This document shows, in pieces, positions 10,481 to 22,910 of a stretch of DNA of 64,000 nt. The position numbers and the translations under genes were made by a program. The stretch is from NCBI GenBank assembly GCA_033239525.1, contig BSYO01000024.1, positions 7,339,991 through 7,403,990 of the forward strand. Direction: 5' to 3'. Source of the stretch: Nepenthes gracilis. Lineage: Eukaryota; Streptophyta; Magnoliopsida; Caryophyllales; Nepenthaceae. A model generated the notes under the pieces. The model was not told where the DNA came from. It worked only from the letters and a program-made list of their open reading frames with translations, and made no database searches. Each line of letters starts with the position of its first letter. The stretch's first letter is position 1.

Positions 10481-12708
10481 TATCACGACTTGAACTCTAT
10501 TATTCTGATTTTTCAAAATAATACCAAAATTTACTAAACTTATATATCAATAACAATATTACACATTCTTCTTGGCTCTAAAATTTATCAACTCTACTAA
10601 ATATCAAGTCTAAAACAACATTTGTCTTTCATTACACATTCTATCTACTTTTTACAAGTGAAAATTACATAAACTAAAGAATAACTATCTAGAATAACAA
10701 AAGTCTGTCTATTCTACTCCTCTTAATCTATCACTATGTAAGAATGGCCACCTATAGGCTAATCTAAAAAAATACAGGAATGGATAATGCATGAGTCAAT
10801 GTCCAGTAATTAATCTCATAAATAGGGGAACAAAGGCAATAGAGGCCAATGAAATATAGACTATATGTATTATGTGACAACCCATAAGTATCACGTGTTA
10901 GATACAATATATGACATGCCAAAATTATCATATAAAACAATATATAACTATGAGTTTTGTAATTTTATATACACGCACGTATCGATGAGGGTGATATTTT
11001 TCACCACTATAAATAAAAGGCTATTGAATTAATCTCGTTACTAGTTTGACAAAGTCTAATAAACAGATTGCTCTCTATCATCCCATTGGGTAATACGAAT
11101 AGTGCTTTACCACACACTTGTGGTATGACTATTCAAAAAATATAGCACACAAAGGTAACACGCAACAATACACAATATTTTTCAGAAAAAATATATGATC
11201 ATACAAAATACATATCTTTGAAGCTATTAAAATAGTTTTGGTATCGGATAATATAGACCCTTGGCTCTACTTCTTTAAATTTTTTAATATATGTATATAT
11301 CTTTATTTACTTTATCTATAAAATATAGAATACAGTTTCACGTTATATTAGACTATAATATAGAAATTTATGATCCATATATCAATTCTATATTGTTTTC
11401 ACATGTACTTCTCAACCATGCTCTACTAAGGTTGGCAATATCAATAATCAAGATAGATTATAAAATACAATGAGAAAATGTTAATTCATTCTCAATATTC
11501 CTCAGATCAAAATAGTAATATTCAAATATCTAAGTTTAGATATGTCTTTTACTCAGGTAATTATTTTTTGCCAATTAACATCTTCCCAATTCTTATTTTC
11601 TAATTCCACAATTAAAAGGGTAGTTAAATCCTCAATAAAACTAAGTCATCAAATTAGCTCGTATATAATTTGTTATTCAACATTTCTAAAATTCTAGAAC
11701 TATACTAGAATGATCTTTGATGTACTAAATCATTATAACACCTTTTTTTCACTAGAAAAGGCCACTAGGCTTACCTTGGTAGCTTAGCCATCAATTCTCC
11801 CTCTAAACTCCTTATTTTTTTTAAAACATTTTTTCAAAAACATATTATTTTTATCCCTTTTAACCAAATTAGGGCATTTGAATTAATTTTTTGCAAATTT
11901 CTTTTATGGTGTTCAACTGGTGCCCTAATGTCATTCAAACATCACACTTAAATATTCGAAAGTTATTTCAACGTCATCTTGAAGACAATGAACCCCGAGT
12001 TCATCTTCGACTTTTTTTTTCCAAAATTGATCCAATTCGACATGCTTTGCTAATATTTGATACTTGCAAATGTCTAAAAATATCATATATAACCTTAATG
12101 AAGCACCATGAACATAATTCACCAACTCATACTTATAAATTGATCCCTAAATTATGATATTCTAGAAAATCACCAAACTTAGAATAACTTCTGAAATTTT
12201 AATTCACATCTATCCGAGATGTCTGTCAACCCAAAATGAAATAATTATTTATGAACATAGACACCTTCTGAAATATTGAACAAAAGAAATATTAGGAGAT
12301 TACTCATTCAAATTAGGTGCTCGATTCTTTCTTCTTCCCTGTTTTTCTCCTTCTTTTCTCTCTCATGTTTTCCTCAAGTTGGCCGCCGTAGTTTAGCCGA
12401 ATTCACCCCTTTCTAGCCGTGATTTAGTTTCAGTTCTGAAACTTAGACAACCAAACATCTCCTTAGCTTGCCATGTAACTGATTCCGGGCAGTAATTCCA
12501 TCAATTTTATTTTATAGTTTCACTAAACTTTCGTATAATTTTTCAAAAATTATTTTTAGTCCTATATACCACTTATATATTATGATCCCATCTAACATAT
12601 GCCCGATTTATACCCAAGAAATAATGGTCACAGTTTCTAAATTATTTGGCTAGACAAATATTTTCATTTCACAGCATAACACAGTCCTTAAAATATCAGG
12701 ATGTTTCA
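10481..12708 (-). repeat. Right (5') LTR of element B
   Basis: About 2.2 kb, AT-rich, from TATCACGACTTG beside the primer site to ATGTTTCA. Its right half repeats the three left LTR pieces. No coding sequence; open frames within (for example 11,891-12,157) are fortuitous. Confidence 0.65.
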
Positions 12709-13377
12709 ATTATTATTCTTCTAGTAGATAAGCTCTTGTACCCACACAATAGCTATGATTAGAAGTTAGAAAATAAATTATAAAAAATTAAATAGTTATT
12801 TAAAATTTTTAATTAAATTTTTATTATTTATTTTATAATTTTTAAATCTGACATTTATGTAGGTATGAAAACCTATCCACATAAAAAACCTATAACGTTT
12901 CTCGGCACTTCGTGCCCTATAGCTTGGATGATGACAATTGTGGCACACGGACAATGGCTTTTATATCTACTTAGCCTTTTAAAAAATATATCCGTATATA
13001 AAAACAATAAATATCTAAATGTACTCTCAGCTGTGTATTGCACTCGTCAATATTTGCTTTCTAAAGTGTATCATCCTTTGGAGGTAGATGCCAGAAGAAC
13101 TCGTTTTGTCCGATCAAACAAGGGAATCAGAAGTTTGCTGCTTTATATTACTCCTTATATAAATGCACTAAAAACACTTGTTTTCAACAGTACTATAGAA
13201 ATGTTAGTTCTTAGTTATGATGCAGTGCAGTTTGGTTTTGTTTTTTTTGTTTTTTTGTTTATTTTTTGTTTTTTTTTGTTGGAATAAATTTAAGCGCAAT
13301 ATAATTTCATGTTTTCCACCTAACTTTGTGGTGAGCATGGTGGGTAAATTCCATCTAGAATTGGAGTGAACGTAATG
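12709..13377. other. Unassigned AT-rich spacer between elements B and M
   Basis: No similarity to other parts of the window was noticed. It contains one 140-codon open frame on the plus strand (12,865-13,287) and a T-rich tract near 13,235-13,285. This may be an island of older sequence into which B and M inserted. Confidence 0.4.
12865..13287 (+). CDS. Unrecognised open reading frame of 140 codons
   Basis: It begins MKTYPHKKPITFLG and ends in a very hydrophobic run of Phe, Val and Leu encoded by a T-rich low-complexity tract (13,235-13,285). No domain or motif is recognised and no splice or promoter context is evident. The tail composition suggests a chance frame; it is listed only because it is the longest frame in a stretch not explained by a retroelement. 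Confidence 0.1.
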   Translation: MKTYPHKKPITFLGTSCPIAWMMTIVAHGQWLLYLLSLLKNISVYKNNKYLNVLSAVYCTRQYLLSKVYHPLEVDARRTRFVRSNKGIRSLLLYITPYINALKTLVFNSTIEMLVLSYDAVQFGFVFFVFLFIFCFFLLE

Positions 13378-14347
13378 TGTTAGAAAAATGGTGTCTGACT
13401 GGCCAAATAGGAACAAGTAGTAAGTATAAGAAATAAGGGAGAGAGGAAGAATATCAATATTTTACGTAGAAAATCCTTCTAAAATAAGAGAAAAATCACA
13501 GAACACATAGTTAATAAATAAATTTTACTACGTAAGTTTTATGATTATACAAACCCTTTCGATTATACAAACTACAGGAGAAGAGAATAGAGAATTGAGA
13601 GTAAGAACACAAATCGCTCACAATATTCTCTCTTCAAACTTAAACACTTAGAAACTTACACGCACAAAATCTTCTCACCAACCTTCATATCACAGAGCTC
13701 AATATATATATACAGGTTGTTTGTACAACCACCTAGCCAGCATGGAGGTTGCACGTACAGGCAGCCACTTAGCGTATGTACAGTTCTATAACAGCTCTGC
13801 AACGTCTTTACCGAGCACAACATCCTACTCTGTAGAAACGGCACTCACTCTATAGAGATTACGCATATTCTTCTAAGATCACGCATGTTCAGTCAATCTT
13901 CTGAGTTGACATTCATGTGTGCTCTCAAGCCATACAACTCCTCTTGTGGATGGTCAAATATCCATTGACCGTCTTCTCCTCACAGCTGGTCCACGTCCTA
14001 TTGACCGATTTGTTATCTTAGCCGGCCAACATTCTGTTGACCGGTTGACCAATTGACCGGCTGGCTGCCTACATGAAACCATTCCTGTGCAAGTGCCAAA
14101 TCTGCACTATGCCTTCATTAGAGTCTTTGGGCATTCATTAAAATCCTCAAAACTATGCTGTACAAGTCCATAGACAATATCTGTGCAAAATCCTCATCCT
14201 TAATTTCTTAGCACAACCTTAACCGATCAATAGTATGCTGACCGGATTCTTTCTTCAACCGGTCAACATAACGTTAATCGGTCATACTATTTATTTCATC
14301 TTCGGGATTTGACTCCTATATTTTTTCATATGGGAGTGACCCCAATA
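13378..14347 (-). repeat. Copia M 3' LTR
   Basis: Aligns along its length with 18,375-19,360. It contains a TA-rich TATA-like tract near 13,703-13,715 and a cluster of TTGACC/GGTCAA motifs at 13,950-14,290, including the inverted repeat GGTCAAATATCCATTGACC at 13,952-13,970. Confidence 0.92.
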
Positions 14348-14362
14348 AACTTTTCCTCACGA
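14348..14362 (-). promoter_or_regulatory. Polypurine tract of copia M
   Basis: The minus strand reads GTGAGGAAAAGTTTA immediately before the 3' LTR. The same GTGAGGAAAAGTT precedes the 3' LTR of copia J at 31,290-31,302. It is the primer for plus-strand DNA synthesis. Confidence 0.7.
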
Positions 14363-14650
14363 CTATGTGGGAATTGAATCAGTCAAGCCAGTAATATGAC
14401 AGCAAACTTCAAATTTTCCCTTAGGCAATATTTTAGTCATCATATCTAACCCATTTTCATCCATCTGGACCTTCTCTACTGACAGCCGTCCTTCGTCAAT
14501 AATATTTCTCACCCAATGATATCAAATATCAATATGTTTCGATCTTGAATGGAATGATGAGTTCTTACATAGATGCATAGCGCTTTGGCTGTCATAGAGC
14601 ACCATATATTTCTCCTGCCTCAAGCCCAACTCTTGGATGAACCTTTTCAT

Positions 14651-15136
14651 CTATAACGTCTCATTGCTGGTTTCAATGACTTCAATGAACTTTGCCTCCG
14701 TAGTGAAAAAAGCAACGCACTTCTGCAACTTAAATTGCCAGGAGACTACCCCTCCGGCAAACTTAACCAAGTACCTCGAAATGAATTTTTGAGAGTCAAT
14801 ATCTCCGGCCATATCTGCGTCTATGTAGTTAATCAATTGGAGCTTCTCTTCTCCAAAACACAGACACACATTTGAAATTCTCTTGAGATATCTCAAAATC
14901 CACTTCATAGTAGACTAGTACTTCTTCCTAGGGTTTGAGAGAAATTTGCTAGCAGTGCCGACAGTATGAGCAATGTCTGACCTGATACACACTACCGCAT
15001 ATATCAAGCTACCAACGGCTGACGAGTAGGGTATACCTCTCATGTTGACTTTCTCTGTATCCAATGTCAGGCATTGCCTCCTACTCAACCTGAAGTGGCT
15101 TGCCAACGATGTACTTATTGGTTTAGACTTGTCCAT
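14651..15136 (-). pseudogene. Copia M RNase H domain
   Basis: RNase H removes the RNA template during reverse transcription. Minus-strand readings give MDKSKPISTSLASHFRLS and YSSAVGSLIYAVVCIRSDIA (14,915-15,136), then YIDADMAGDIDSQKFISRY and GGVVSWQFKLQKC with TTEAKFIEV (14,651-14,908). These are the standard copia landmarks (D-ADWAGD, SWxSKxQxxVxxSTTEAEY). The two pieces are separated by a stop. Ser-to-Phe changes at STTEAE-equivalent positions show decay. Confidence 0.88.
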
Positions 15137-16219
15137 ATTAAAGCGCTTAGTACCTTTTTAATGTAGCTCTCTTGGGATAGCCAGAGCTTCTAGTTCTTCC
15201 AGTCGTGAAATATTCTGATCCCCAAAATCTGTTTCGCCGACCCCAAATCCTTCATGACAAATGACTGTCCCAATTGCTACTTTAGCTCCTTAATCCGAAT
15301 ACCATTCTGTCTGATGATCAGTATATCGTCCACATGGAGGAGAAGGATGACAAAATCATCTTCTGAAAACTTTTGAACAAATATGCAATGATTGGAAGTA
15401 GCTTTCCAGTAGCTTTAATTTACTATAACAGACTCAAACTTCCTATATAATTGTCATGGAGCCTATTTCAATCCGTACAGGCTTTTTTTTCAGGTGACAT
15501 ACCAATCCTTCATTCCCCTTGACCTTGAACCCCTCCAGTTACTCCATGTAGATTTTCTCCTCAAGGTCACCATGGAAGAATGCTATCCGAACGTCTAGTT
15601 GCTCTACCTCCAAATCCAAAATAGTTGCCATGCCAAGCACAACCCAAATGAAGGACATTTTCACCACTGGCGTAAAGATTTCATCAAAGCCCACCCCTTT
15701 GCACTGATTAAAGCCTTTTATCACCAATTGCGCCTTGTACTTTGGCTGTATGGTATTCTCGTCTGTCTTCAATCGAAAGACCAATTTATTTATTAGGGCT
15801 CTCTTCTTCTTAGGCAGCTCAACCAATTCGAAAGTATGGTTTTCATGCAATGAAGTCATTTCATCATTCATCACTTTCAACCATTTTTCTTTATACCCAT
15901 CATTCATGACCTCTTCAAAATCTTCAAACTTACCTGCATCAGTGAGTAGGACGTCCTCACTGGATGACAGGCGGACGGATGGTCTCCTGTCCATTGTAGA
16001 CCTACAGACAACAACCTCTTCGATCGGTTGAGGAGTAACATCATCCTTATTTTCATCAGGCGCCATGTCTTCTTCATTATTCTTCTCAGCCACTCCTAGA
16101 GTGTTGTTCTTACAATGTATCGGTTGGACAACATCAATACTTATGTCTATCCGACAGGCACCAAATAATGCCTTCTTTTTTTTCAGGTCCTCAATGGTCT
16201 CTTTTTCGACAAAGACCAC
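15137..16219 (-). pseudogene. Copia M reverse transcriptase
   Basis: The open stretch 15,539-16,219 reads the linker and the RT start: KWLKVMNDEMTSLHENHTFE, KAQLVIKGFNQCKGVGFDEI and LEVEQLDVRIAFFHGDLEE with the first catalytic Asp in QLDV. The second motif (YVDD in active enzymes) reads HVDDI at 15,321-15,337. Between them the SLYGLKQAPR segment is recognisable but frameshifted. RT makes cDNA from the element transcript. Stops between 15,137 and 15,539 prevent translation. Confidence 0.88.
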
Positions 16220-16381
16220 GTCTCTTGATCGGACAAACTTTTTCTCAATTAGGTCATAAAGTCTGTATCCAAATTCATCTTTCTCATAACCCAGAAAGAT
16301 ACATTACTTTGTCTTTGGCTCAAGTTTGGTCGTTTCATCTTTCGGGATACGAACAAAAGCCTTACAACCAAATGTCCGTAG

Positions 16382-17131
16382 CTACTTATAGGAAGGCTCC
16401 TTTTCGGTCCACATTTTCTTCGAAATCTCACCATTTAGTGGCTTACTAGGCAACCTATTGATAACATAGGTCGTCGTCTTGAGTTTTTCAGCCAAAAAAG
16501 GTCTTGGGAGCTTTTCTTTGGATAGGAGGCACCTGACCCTCTCTATTAATGTACGGTTCATTTGCTCGATCACGCCATTTAATTACGACGTTTTTTATGG
16601 CGTCTTTTGACGTCGTATACCATGTGATCTACAGTATGTATCAAATGCTCAAATGTGTTCCCCGCCATTGTTGTTGCGGACAATCTTTAGCTTCTTCCCC
16701 GTCTCACGTTCAACTAGAATATGAAATTACTCAAATGATGCGGAGACCTGATCCTTAAATTTAAGTGGGAATACCCACGCTTTCCTCGAGCAGTCATCAA
16801 TATACAAGACAAAATATTGAGCTCCTCCAAAGGACTTTTCCTTAAATGGTCCGCAGACATCGATGTGAGCAAGCTCAAACAACTCTGACTTTCTAAAGAA
16901 TGAGTCTCCTCGGAATAAGACTATTCTTTGCTTTCTTGCCATAGAGTGAGAGCAAACTTTTAGTCCGTCCTCCTTCAATCCTGGGATAAAGCCCTTTCTG
17001 GCTAGATGACTCATTCCTCTCTCATTCATGTGGCCCAACCTCCAGTACAACAAGTCCAAGGACTCCATACTGCTTGTAGCATTGACCTCTCTTGCCTCAA
17101 CAAAGGCCTGCAACACATAAAGACCAGACAT
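16382..17131 (-). pseudogene. Copia M GAG-pre-integrase and integrase
   Basis: 16,727-17,131 reads LYWRLGHMNERGMSHLARKG (His pair of the zinc-binding domain), then CSHS in place of CxxC, so one zinc ligand is lost. It continues ELAHIDVCGP and YFVLYIDDCSRKAWVFPLK with two Asp of the DDE triad. 16,382-16,573 supplies MIEQMNRTLIERVRCLL with the Glu. A frameshifted section (16,573-16,727) lies between. The element cannot encode a working integrase. Confidence 0.88.
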
Positions 17132-17134
17132 CTT

Positions 17135-18321
17135 TCACTCTCTGGTAACTACCAAAGACCCCCTAGTCAGCTTATAAGCCTCATTACTGAAGACGTTACA
17201 AAAACCAACATCATCAAGTCTTCCAACTGAGATAATATTCATCCGAATGTCGGGAACATGTCGTTCGTCCCTTAAAAGTAGTTGAGTTCTATTGTTGGTG
17301 ACGAGAGACACGTCACCGCAGCTAACAACTCTAGATGTCTCCATATTTTTCATCTTCAATACTCAAAAGTCACATAGAGTGTAAGATGTAAAAAGTCATC
17401 TCCGAGATGTGACATGGATGGATGCACCAGAATCCATAACCTAGTCGGTCTCCTACGCGGCCAAATTTACAATATCACCTACTTCACAAGTCAAAAGGAG
17501 ATCACCACCTGTAACAATAGAGATCGAGGTCTTTTCCTCACCTCGTCCCTTTTCACCTTCTCTTTGTCCACATTCTCACACTTCTACTTATAATAATACT
17601 TTTTAATATTGTAATTTTTTTCACAATAATGACACTCCATATTTTAAAACCTTGACTGAGATTTACTCTGACCCTTTTCTCCAGACTTTGGATCGCAACC
17701 TTTACTTTTTCCTCATGACTCAGTCACGAGTACCTCGGAGTGATGAGAGGTGGATGTCCCCTATGACCGTCGTCTCATTTTCTCATTTAGTATAGCTCAT
17801 TTGGCCATCTCCAGCGTCACGATGCCATTTAGAGTTGTGTTGGCAATGGTGATTCGCATTACTTCCTATGAGTTAGGCAAGATTGCTAGGAGCCACAGAC
17901 CTAGCACTTCGTCCTCAAATACCCATGCCACTCGGTCGGTCTACAAATCCTTAAAATTTGTTCAAGTGATTCGTAACAGACGAGATATGTTTGTATTGAA
18001 CTTGCATCAACTTCATCAGGTGGTAAATCTTATTGTTGCCAGTTTTGGAGGCATAGAGCTTCTCCAATTTTTTCCACAATGCCTTGGTATTTGTTTGCTC
18101 CTAATGTCATTATACACATTATCATTTACAAATTATCGTATATAACTGCACACCTGTATGTTTTCTAGCATCCACTCCTCTTCCGATTTTGTCTCAGGCT
18201 TTTGAGTGGTGAACACCGGAAGATCCATAGACTTGACAAATAACAAGTCTGACATCTTACAATGCCAAGTGTCATAATTTGTGCCATTTAAACAAATCAT
18301 CTTACTTCCCACCTCCATCAA
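17135..18321 (-). pseudogene. Copia M gag and protease
   Basis: Gag begins MMEVGSKMICLNGTNYDTWH (18,133-18,321), a typical copia N-terminus. The middle part at 17,750-18,130 is shifted in frame. The zinc knuckle at about 17,596-17,640 reads CHYCEKNYNIKKYYYK: the two first Cys remain but the conserved His and third Cys are gone. The aspartic protease active site is intact as VMDSGASIHVTSRR (DSGA at 17,423-17,435). The protease end, RDERHVPDIRMNIISVGRLD, is at 17,135-17,359. Confidence 0.85.
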
Positions 18322-18360
18322 CAGTGTTTAACAGAGTTTAACACTGGTTAAAGAACCACA

Positions 18361-18372
18361 TCTTTGATACCA
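18361..18372 (-). promoter_or_regulatory. Primer-binding site of copia M
   Basis: The minus strand reads TGGTATCAAAGA two bases after the 5' LTR: an initiator-methionine tRNA primer site with one change from TGGTATCAGAG. Confidence 0.85.
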
Positions 18373-18374
18373 TT

Positions 18375-19360
18375 TGTTAAAAAAAGGGTATTTCATCGAC
18401 CAAATAAGAACAAGCAGTAGAGTAGAAGAAAATAATGGAGAGAAGAAGAACACTAGTATTTTATGTGAAAAATTATTCTAAAATAAGAAAAAAATTACGA
18501 AACATACAGTTCACAAATAAATTTTATTATATAAGTTTCATGATTATACAAACCCTCTCGATTACACAAACCACAGGAGAAGAGGATATAGAATAGAGAG
18601 AAAGAGCACAAATTACTCACAATATTCTCTCTTCACACTTTCACACCTAGAAACTTACACGCACAAAATCTTCTCACCAACCTTTATATCACAGAGCTCA
18701 ATACCTATATGTAGGTTGTTTGCACAATCGCCTAACTAGTATGAAGGTTACACGTACAAGCCGCCACTTGGCATACGTACAGCTCTGCAACGGCTCTGTA
18801 ATGTCTCTGCTCAGCAAAGCATTGTGCTCTACAGAAACGGCGCTAACTCTGCAGAGATTGCGCATATTCTCCTGAGATCATGTATACTTAGTCAATCTTT
18901 TGAGTTGGCATCTACGTGTACTTTTGGGCCATACAACTCCTCTTGTGGATGGTCAAACATTCATTGATCGCCTTCTCCTCACAACCGGTCAATGTCCCGT
19001 TGACCAATTTGTTATCTCAGCCGGTTAACATTCTATTGACTGATTTCTTATCTTAGCCAGTCAACTTTTTGTTGACTAGTTGACCGATTGGCTACCCACC
19101 TGAAACCATTCCTGCTGCACTATGCCTTCATCAGAGTTATCGGGCATTCATCAAAGTCCTCAAAACTGTGCTGTACAAGTCCTTGGACAATATCCGTGCA
19201 AAGTCCTCATTCTTAATTTCATTGCGCAATCTTGGCCGGTCAACAGCATGTTGACTAGATTTTTTCTTCAACTAATCAACATAACGTTGACTGGTCATAC
19301 AACTCATTTCCTCTCCATGATTTCACTACTGTATTTTTTCACATGGGAGTAACCCCAACA
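18375..19360 (-). repeat. Copia M 5' LTR
   Basis: Starts TGTTAAAAAAAGGG and ends GTAACCCCAACA. The distal 400 bp (U3, 18,940-19,300) holds at least ten TTGAC cores on the two strands, several arranged as inverted pairs (18,951-18,969; 18,987-19,005; 19,238-19,256). TTGAC(C/T) is the W-box core bound by plant WRKY factors, so stress-linked transcription is a reasonable inference. Confidence 0.92.
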
Positions 19361-20459
19361 ATATGCATAACTATCCACACAACAATATGAATGTTGTGTT
19401 CATAAATTACTTCTATGGCAGCACTTTCTTAACAGAAATGGGACGACGTTTCTGCCATTTCCTTAATCAAGTGATATATATTATGATAGATTCGACAATA
19501 AAACTAAAATTCATGCCCGAATATGTGAGGTCAAATTGTTGAAAGACCATTCTCTCATATGAATGTGTTATCAAATGGCCATGCTAACAAAAAGCCACAA
19601 TGATAGAATATGATCCCCATTTGAGCTTGATCTATTAGAATGATAGATAGTCAAAAGGTCTTGTAGTAGTACAAGAGACTAGACTGTCAAAAGGTCACCA
19701 TCAAATAAAAGACTATCGGGGTGTCGAGTTGTCAATTTTAACCAAAAAAATTAAAATAACTCAAATTTATTTATCAACATGAAATGGGTCCTTTCAGTTG
19801 GCATGCTATGCCGATATCAACCAAAAGTGCATTATTTAAAAGATTATTCTTGAGTCAAATAGTTTATGAATACTCTAATTAGCCCACAATCATAAAAGTA
19901 GTAGTTTGGACCGCAAAATCATGAGTGTTACATAAAAAATTATATTTTGATGATCAAAGAAACCATTACCATCACTTCTAAACTTATGTGAACTTGCCAA
20001 TGTGGGAAGTCATAGAGCATTCCCGACACCTTGATAAATTATATGACCCATTCACATAGAAAGGGCATGATCTCCATGATCTAAAAAATTAAACACTTGC
20101 TAAAAGCACAAGTTTCGGAGTACTTAGCCTCGTCTTCCATTGAAAGTATTCTGAGGCACAAGGCTTTTCCTCCAGAAGTCATTACACCCTTGTTTCAGTT
20201 TTTTTTTTTTACTTATTAGTTTGTCTAGGTGATATTGACTTAAACATTAAGGATAATTTGGAGAGCTATTCCGCACTTGTGACTTCCTAGCTTTTGTTAT
20301 AGTGCACGGGATCGAAAATTTTGGATCTAAAAGCTTGCTAGGAAAGCTCTCAAGATGAATCTGTTTCCAAGGTAAGTATCACAGACAGTGTTTGCAGAAA
20401 CGAATTAACCTCCCTTGTTTTCTAAAAATGCAGACTATCTACATTTTACAGAAAAGCCT
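19361..20459. other. Unassigned AT-rich sequence right of copia M
   Basis: No open frame longer than a few dozen codons and no clear similarity to the elements described here. It could be the leader or 5' LTR of relic L, whose gag starts to be readable near 20,460, but no TG...CA boundary or primer site was found. Confidence 0.35.
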
Positions 20460-20710
20460 CAGAGGACGATCATCATATTTAATAGTTGGGCAAATGGGCA
20501 TTCCAACTACGTTATGATAGATGTAGTGGCTGAAGACGCTCCCTAGGACACTGTAGGCCAAGCGGGTGCCATGCTCCTGTGAGTTTTGATCCAGCTGCGA
20601 TGCTAGCCTAAGTATAAGAGATGTTTAATGCAGTCAAGCTATTCTATGAGAAATTAGGGGATCATCAGATCGAATTGGGCCCCAGTCTCCTCAAACTTTG
20701 ATTTCGACCA
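20460..20710 (+). pseudogene. gag N-terminal relic of Tat-like gypsy element L
   Basis: The plus strand near 20,580-20,700 reads VSFDPAAMLA, then EMFNAVKLFYEKLGDHQIEL with two stops just before it. This amphipathic Glu/Lys-rich stretch resembles the variable N-terminal part of Tat/Athila gag. It lies upstream, and on the same strand, of the recognisable gag core at 21,962, which supports the assignment. About 1.25 kb of AT-rich sequence now separates the two. Confidence 0.4.
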
Positions 20711-21961
20711 AAAAAAAAAGCCAGAGTGAGAGCCATCTCAGGGAAGGGGCATGTAAACCTCATTTCTCTGTTATAATGAAATTAATATATTAAAGTTGAG
20801 ATTTACACAAATTACGAAATCCATTCAATTTAAGTCTTTATATTGTTATGAAAATCTGAAAATATTTTTTATGTAAACTAGACATAATAATATTATTATG
20901 GATATATTATATGAAAAAAATTGGATTTATATATTATGAATAATAATTCTTTAAAATTGAATGATTTGTGGATATACATGTTAGAAATTTGAACTGACAA
21001 TGATGTAGTATTTTACACATATTTGAATGTGTAAAATTTATTTTAATTTGATTAAAATTTAAAAGTAAATTAGGCTTGATAGGGCCTTTTTAGAATGCAC
21101 AATTTTTATTTTTTAGAATAGTCAACTATTTGATATGAATTTTAAAAAATAACAAGCACGTTTTACCACAGTAATATACTAGACTAACATAAGTCTAGTA
21201 TTTAAAATTTATCCCCCAATCAGTAACTTATTTGAATCTTATTTTTTGTGGTGTTATAGTAGACATAGTGACGGTAGTTGAAAATCTTTTTCAAAATTTT
21301 TAAAACTTAATAACGTTTAATTTCAAAATTTTTAATGCAATACTTTAATGTTAAGATGGTCTCTTATATCCACAATTTCCTAGTCTCATCTTCAATATGA
21401 ACTTTCTTCTTTATACTTAAAGATGCCTTTTTCCAATTTAAAAAATTAGTGCAATTATTGAGAAATATTAAAATTCACTTTAATACAAATTTTTCTTATC
21501 TTTGTTAAGAGAAAATTATACATTATTTACTTACATTTTCTTGGAGAAAATTTTATAATCACATTTTTCTTGTATGAAAAGAGTGAAGGTATTACTCTTG
21601 AAAAAAATCTCCACTGTTAGAATATTGATTATATATTATAAGGTTTATTCTTCATCCAATAGAAGAAGATTGATTTTAGTAGTTTGAACTTTTAAGCATG
21701 GCTTGAGGACTGAATATAAGTGCTGCTAAATCAGTATAAATATAATGTATCTCTTTTTCTGCTCTTTATCTATTTACTTTATTTATTTTAATTTTATATA
21801 TCTAATATTTATTAGAAATTAAAAACAACCTAATTCATTTTCCACTTAGATTGATACTAGGACAATAGAAACTAGTGTTTACTGATGACTCATTGAGCCA
21901 GCTAGTCTGCATAGGTCGAATTTTTTTCATAGTAGATGTACTAGGATAATAGCTTCCTAGG
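20711..21961. other. AT-rich stretch splitting the gag of relic L
   Basis: Very AT-rich with no open frame of note. It sits where a continuous gag would be expected, so it may be an inserted element or merely strongly decayed sequence; no terminal repeats or target duplications were seen. Confidence 0.3.
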
Positions 21962-22910
21962 AAGTTCAAGATGATAATAGTGGAGTTGTACATTGGAAGC
22001 ATGGATCCCATGGGTCACTGGGAATACTTTCAAACCCAACTTGAATTCTAAAATTTAGAGGATATTGCAGTCTGTCTGCGCTTTCCCTTAATACTAGAGG
22101 AGATGCTTGGGTTTTGTTCTGCAAGCTAAAGCCAAATTCCATTGGATTTTTTTCAGAGGTTGTCCTGTAACTTCCGTACACAATTTAGTTCCAGCCGAAA
22201 AGGGAAGAGAAGCATCTTGCTTGGCTAGTGTCAAATAGGATCTAGATAGGAGCCTGAATCATTTCTTGTCTTGCTTCAATGCATAAGTTTGAGGCATTTT
22301 AAACCTCATAGGTGATGTGAAGTTTAACCCCTTTATACCAACCATGCAAACTGGAAACTTCTTCGTTAAGTTCATGTGGCATTGCTCCAAGAATTTTGTG
22401 GAAATGGAAATGACAGCCAAAACAGACACTGTTACTGAGGAAACAAATTAGGCATGCAAATTTAAGAACACTGTATTTATATCTTAGCCCCTTGTGCAAG
22501 GTATTGTTAAGAAGAGGCAAAATGCAGAGGTTAGAGGAAATCACAACCAGAGCTAGTTCCACAATGAACCAAACTCACAGCCCGCAAGTCAACTGGCATA
22601 CCACACTCATCTGGTAGATTTTAGGTCAAACTTCCTGATTCAAATTTTAGATAAAAAAGTTTCTAAAATTGTCAAAATTAGAAAAAAATCCTAAGAATAG
22701 CGGCAATACAAAGTGCTACTACTCTGTAGGAGTCTGGGATACAACATTGATTGTAGAACTCTTCAGAAATAAATTACAGCCCTCATATAGGGGATACTTA
22801 AAGAAGTTCGTGCGCAACTTGGAGGATGTTTGCGAGAAGACCTCGAATATGGTTGAAGAAGGGACACTAGTAGTCCCATATGGGTGTGAGCCGCGAGTGA
22901 GATAGACCTA
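21962..22910 (+). pseudogene. gag core and C-terminal relic of Tat-like element L
   Basis: The plus strand reads KMIIVELYIGSMDPMGHWEY (family: KFKxPxxxxYDGSxDPxxHL), then LRFPLILEE and a PLDFFQRLSCNF-like segment. Further along, in another frame, comes NPFIPTMQTGNFFVKFMWHC (22,310-22,430). At 22,669-22,905 the reading ELFRNKLQPSYRGYLKKFVR matches the gag-protease junction of Tat elements (L-NEIE-LIRRGYL-KFV). Multiple stops. Same strand and lineage as F at 40,690, which might be its downstream half. Confidence 0.6.

Larger units (their letters stand above)
2191..12708 (-). mobile_element. Ty3/gypsy element B (Del/Tekay-like), heavily nested and decayed
   Basis: Two copies of one LTR face the same way: fragments within 2,191-5,364 and a full copy at 10,481-12,708. 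Between them the minus strand carries gag (about 9,600-10,310) and integrase (8,704-9,420 and 5,365-6,042) with an iMet-type primer site at 10,463-10,476. Protease, reverse transcriptase and RNase H are absent, so it is an internally deleted, non-autonomous remnant. Insertions inside it: E1, a solo copia LTR, TRIM-1 and a solo gypsy LTR. B is therefore older than all of these. The left end of its left LTR is outside the window, displaced by E1. Confidence 0.75.
13378..19360 (-). mobile_element. Ty1/copia element M (Tork/Tnt1-like), complete structure, decayed coding
   Basis: LTRs of 970 bp (13,378-14,347) and 986 bp (18,375-19,360) flank a 4-kb interior in copia order on the minus strand: primer site, gag, protease, integrase, RT, RNase H, polypurine tract. 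LTR ends are TGTTA...CCCCAACA (left copy CCCCAATA). The pentamers outside are TAATG and ATATG, so a target duplication is not clearly preserved. Many differences separate the two LTRs, indicating an old insertion. No domain is free of stops or frameshifts, so the element cannot make its own proteins. Confidence 0.93.
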
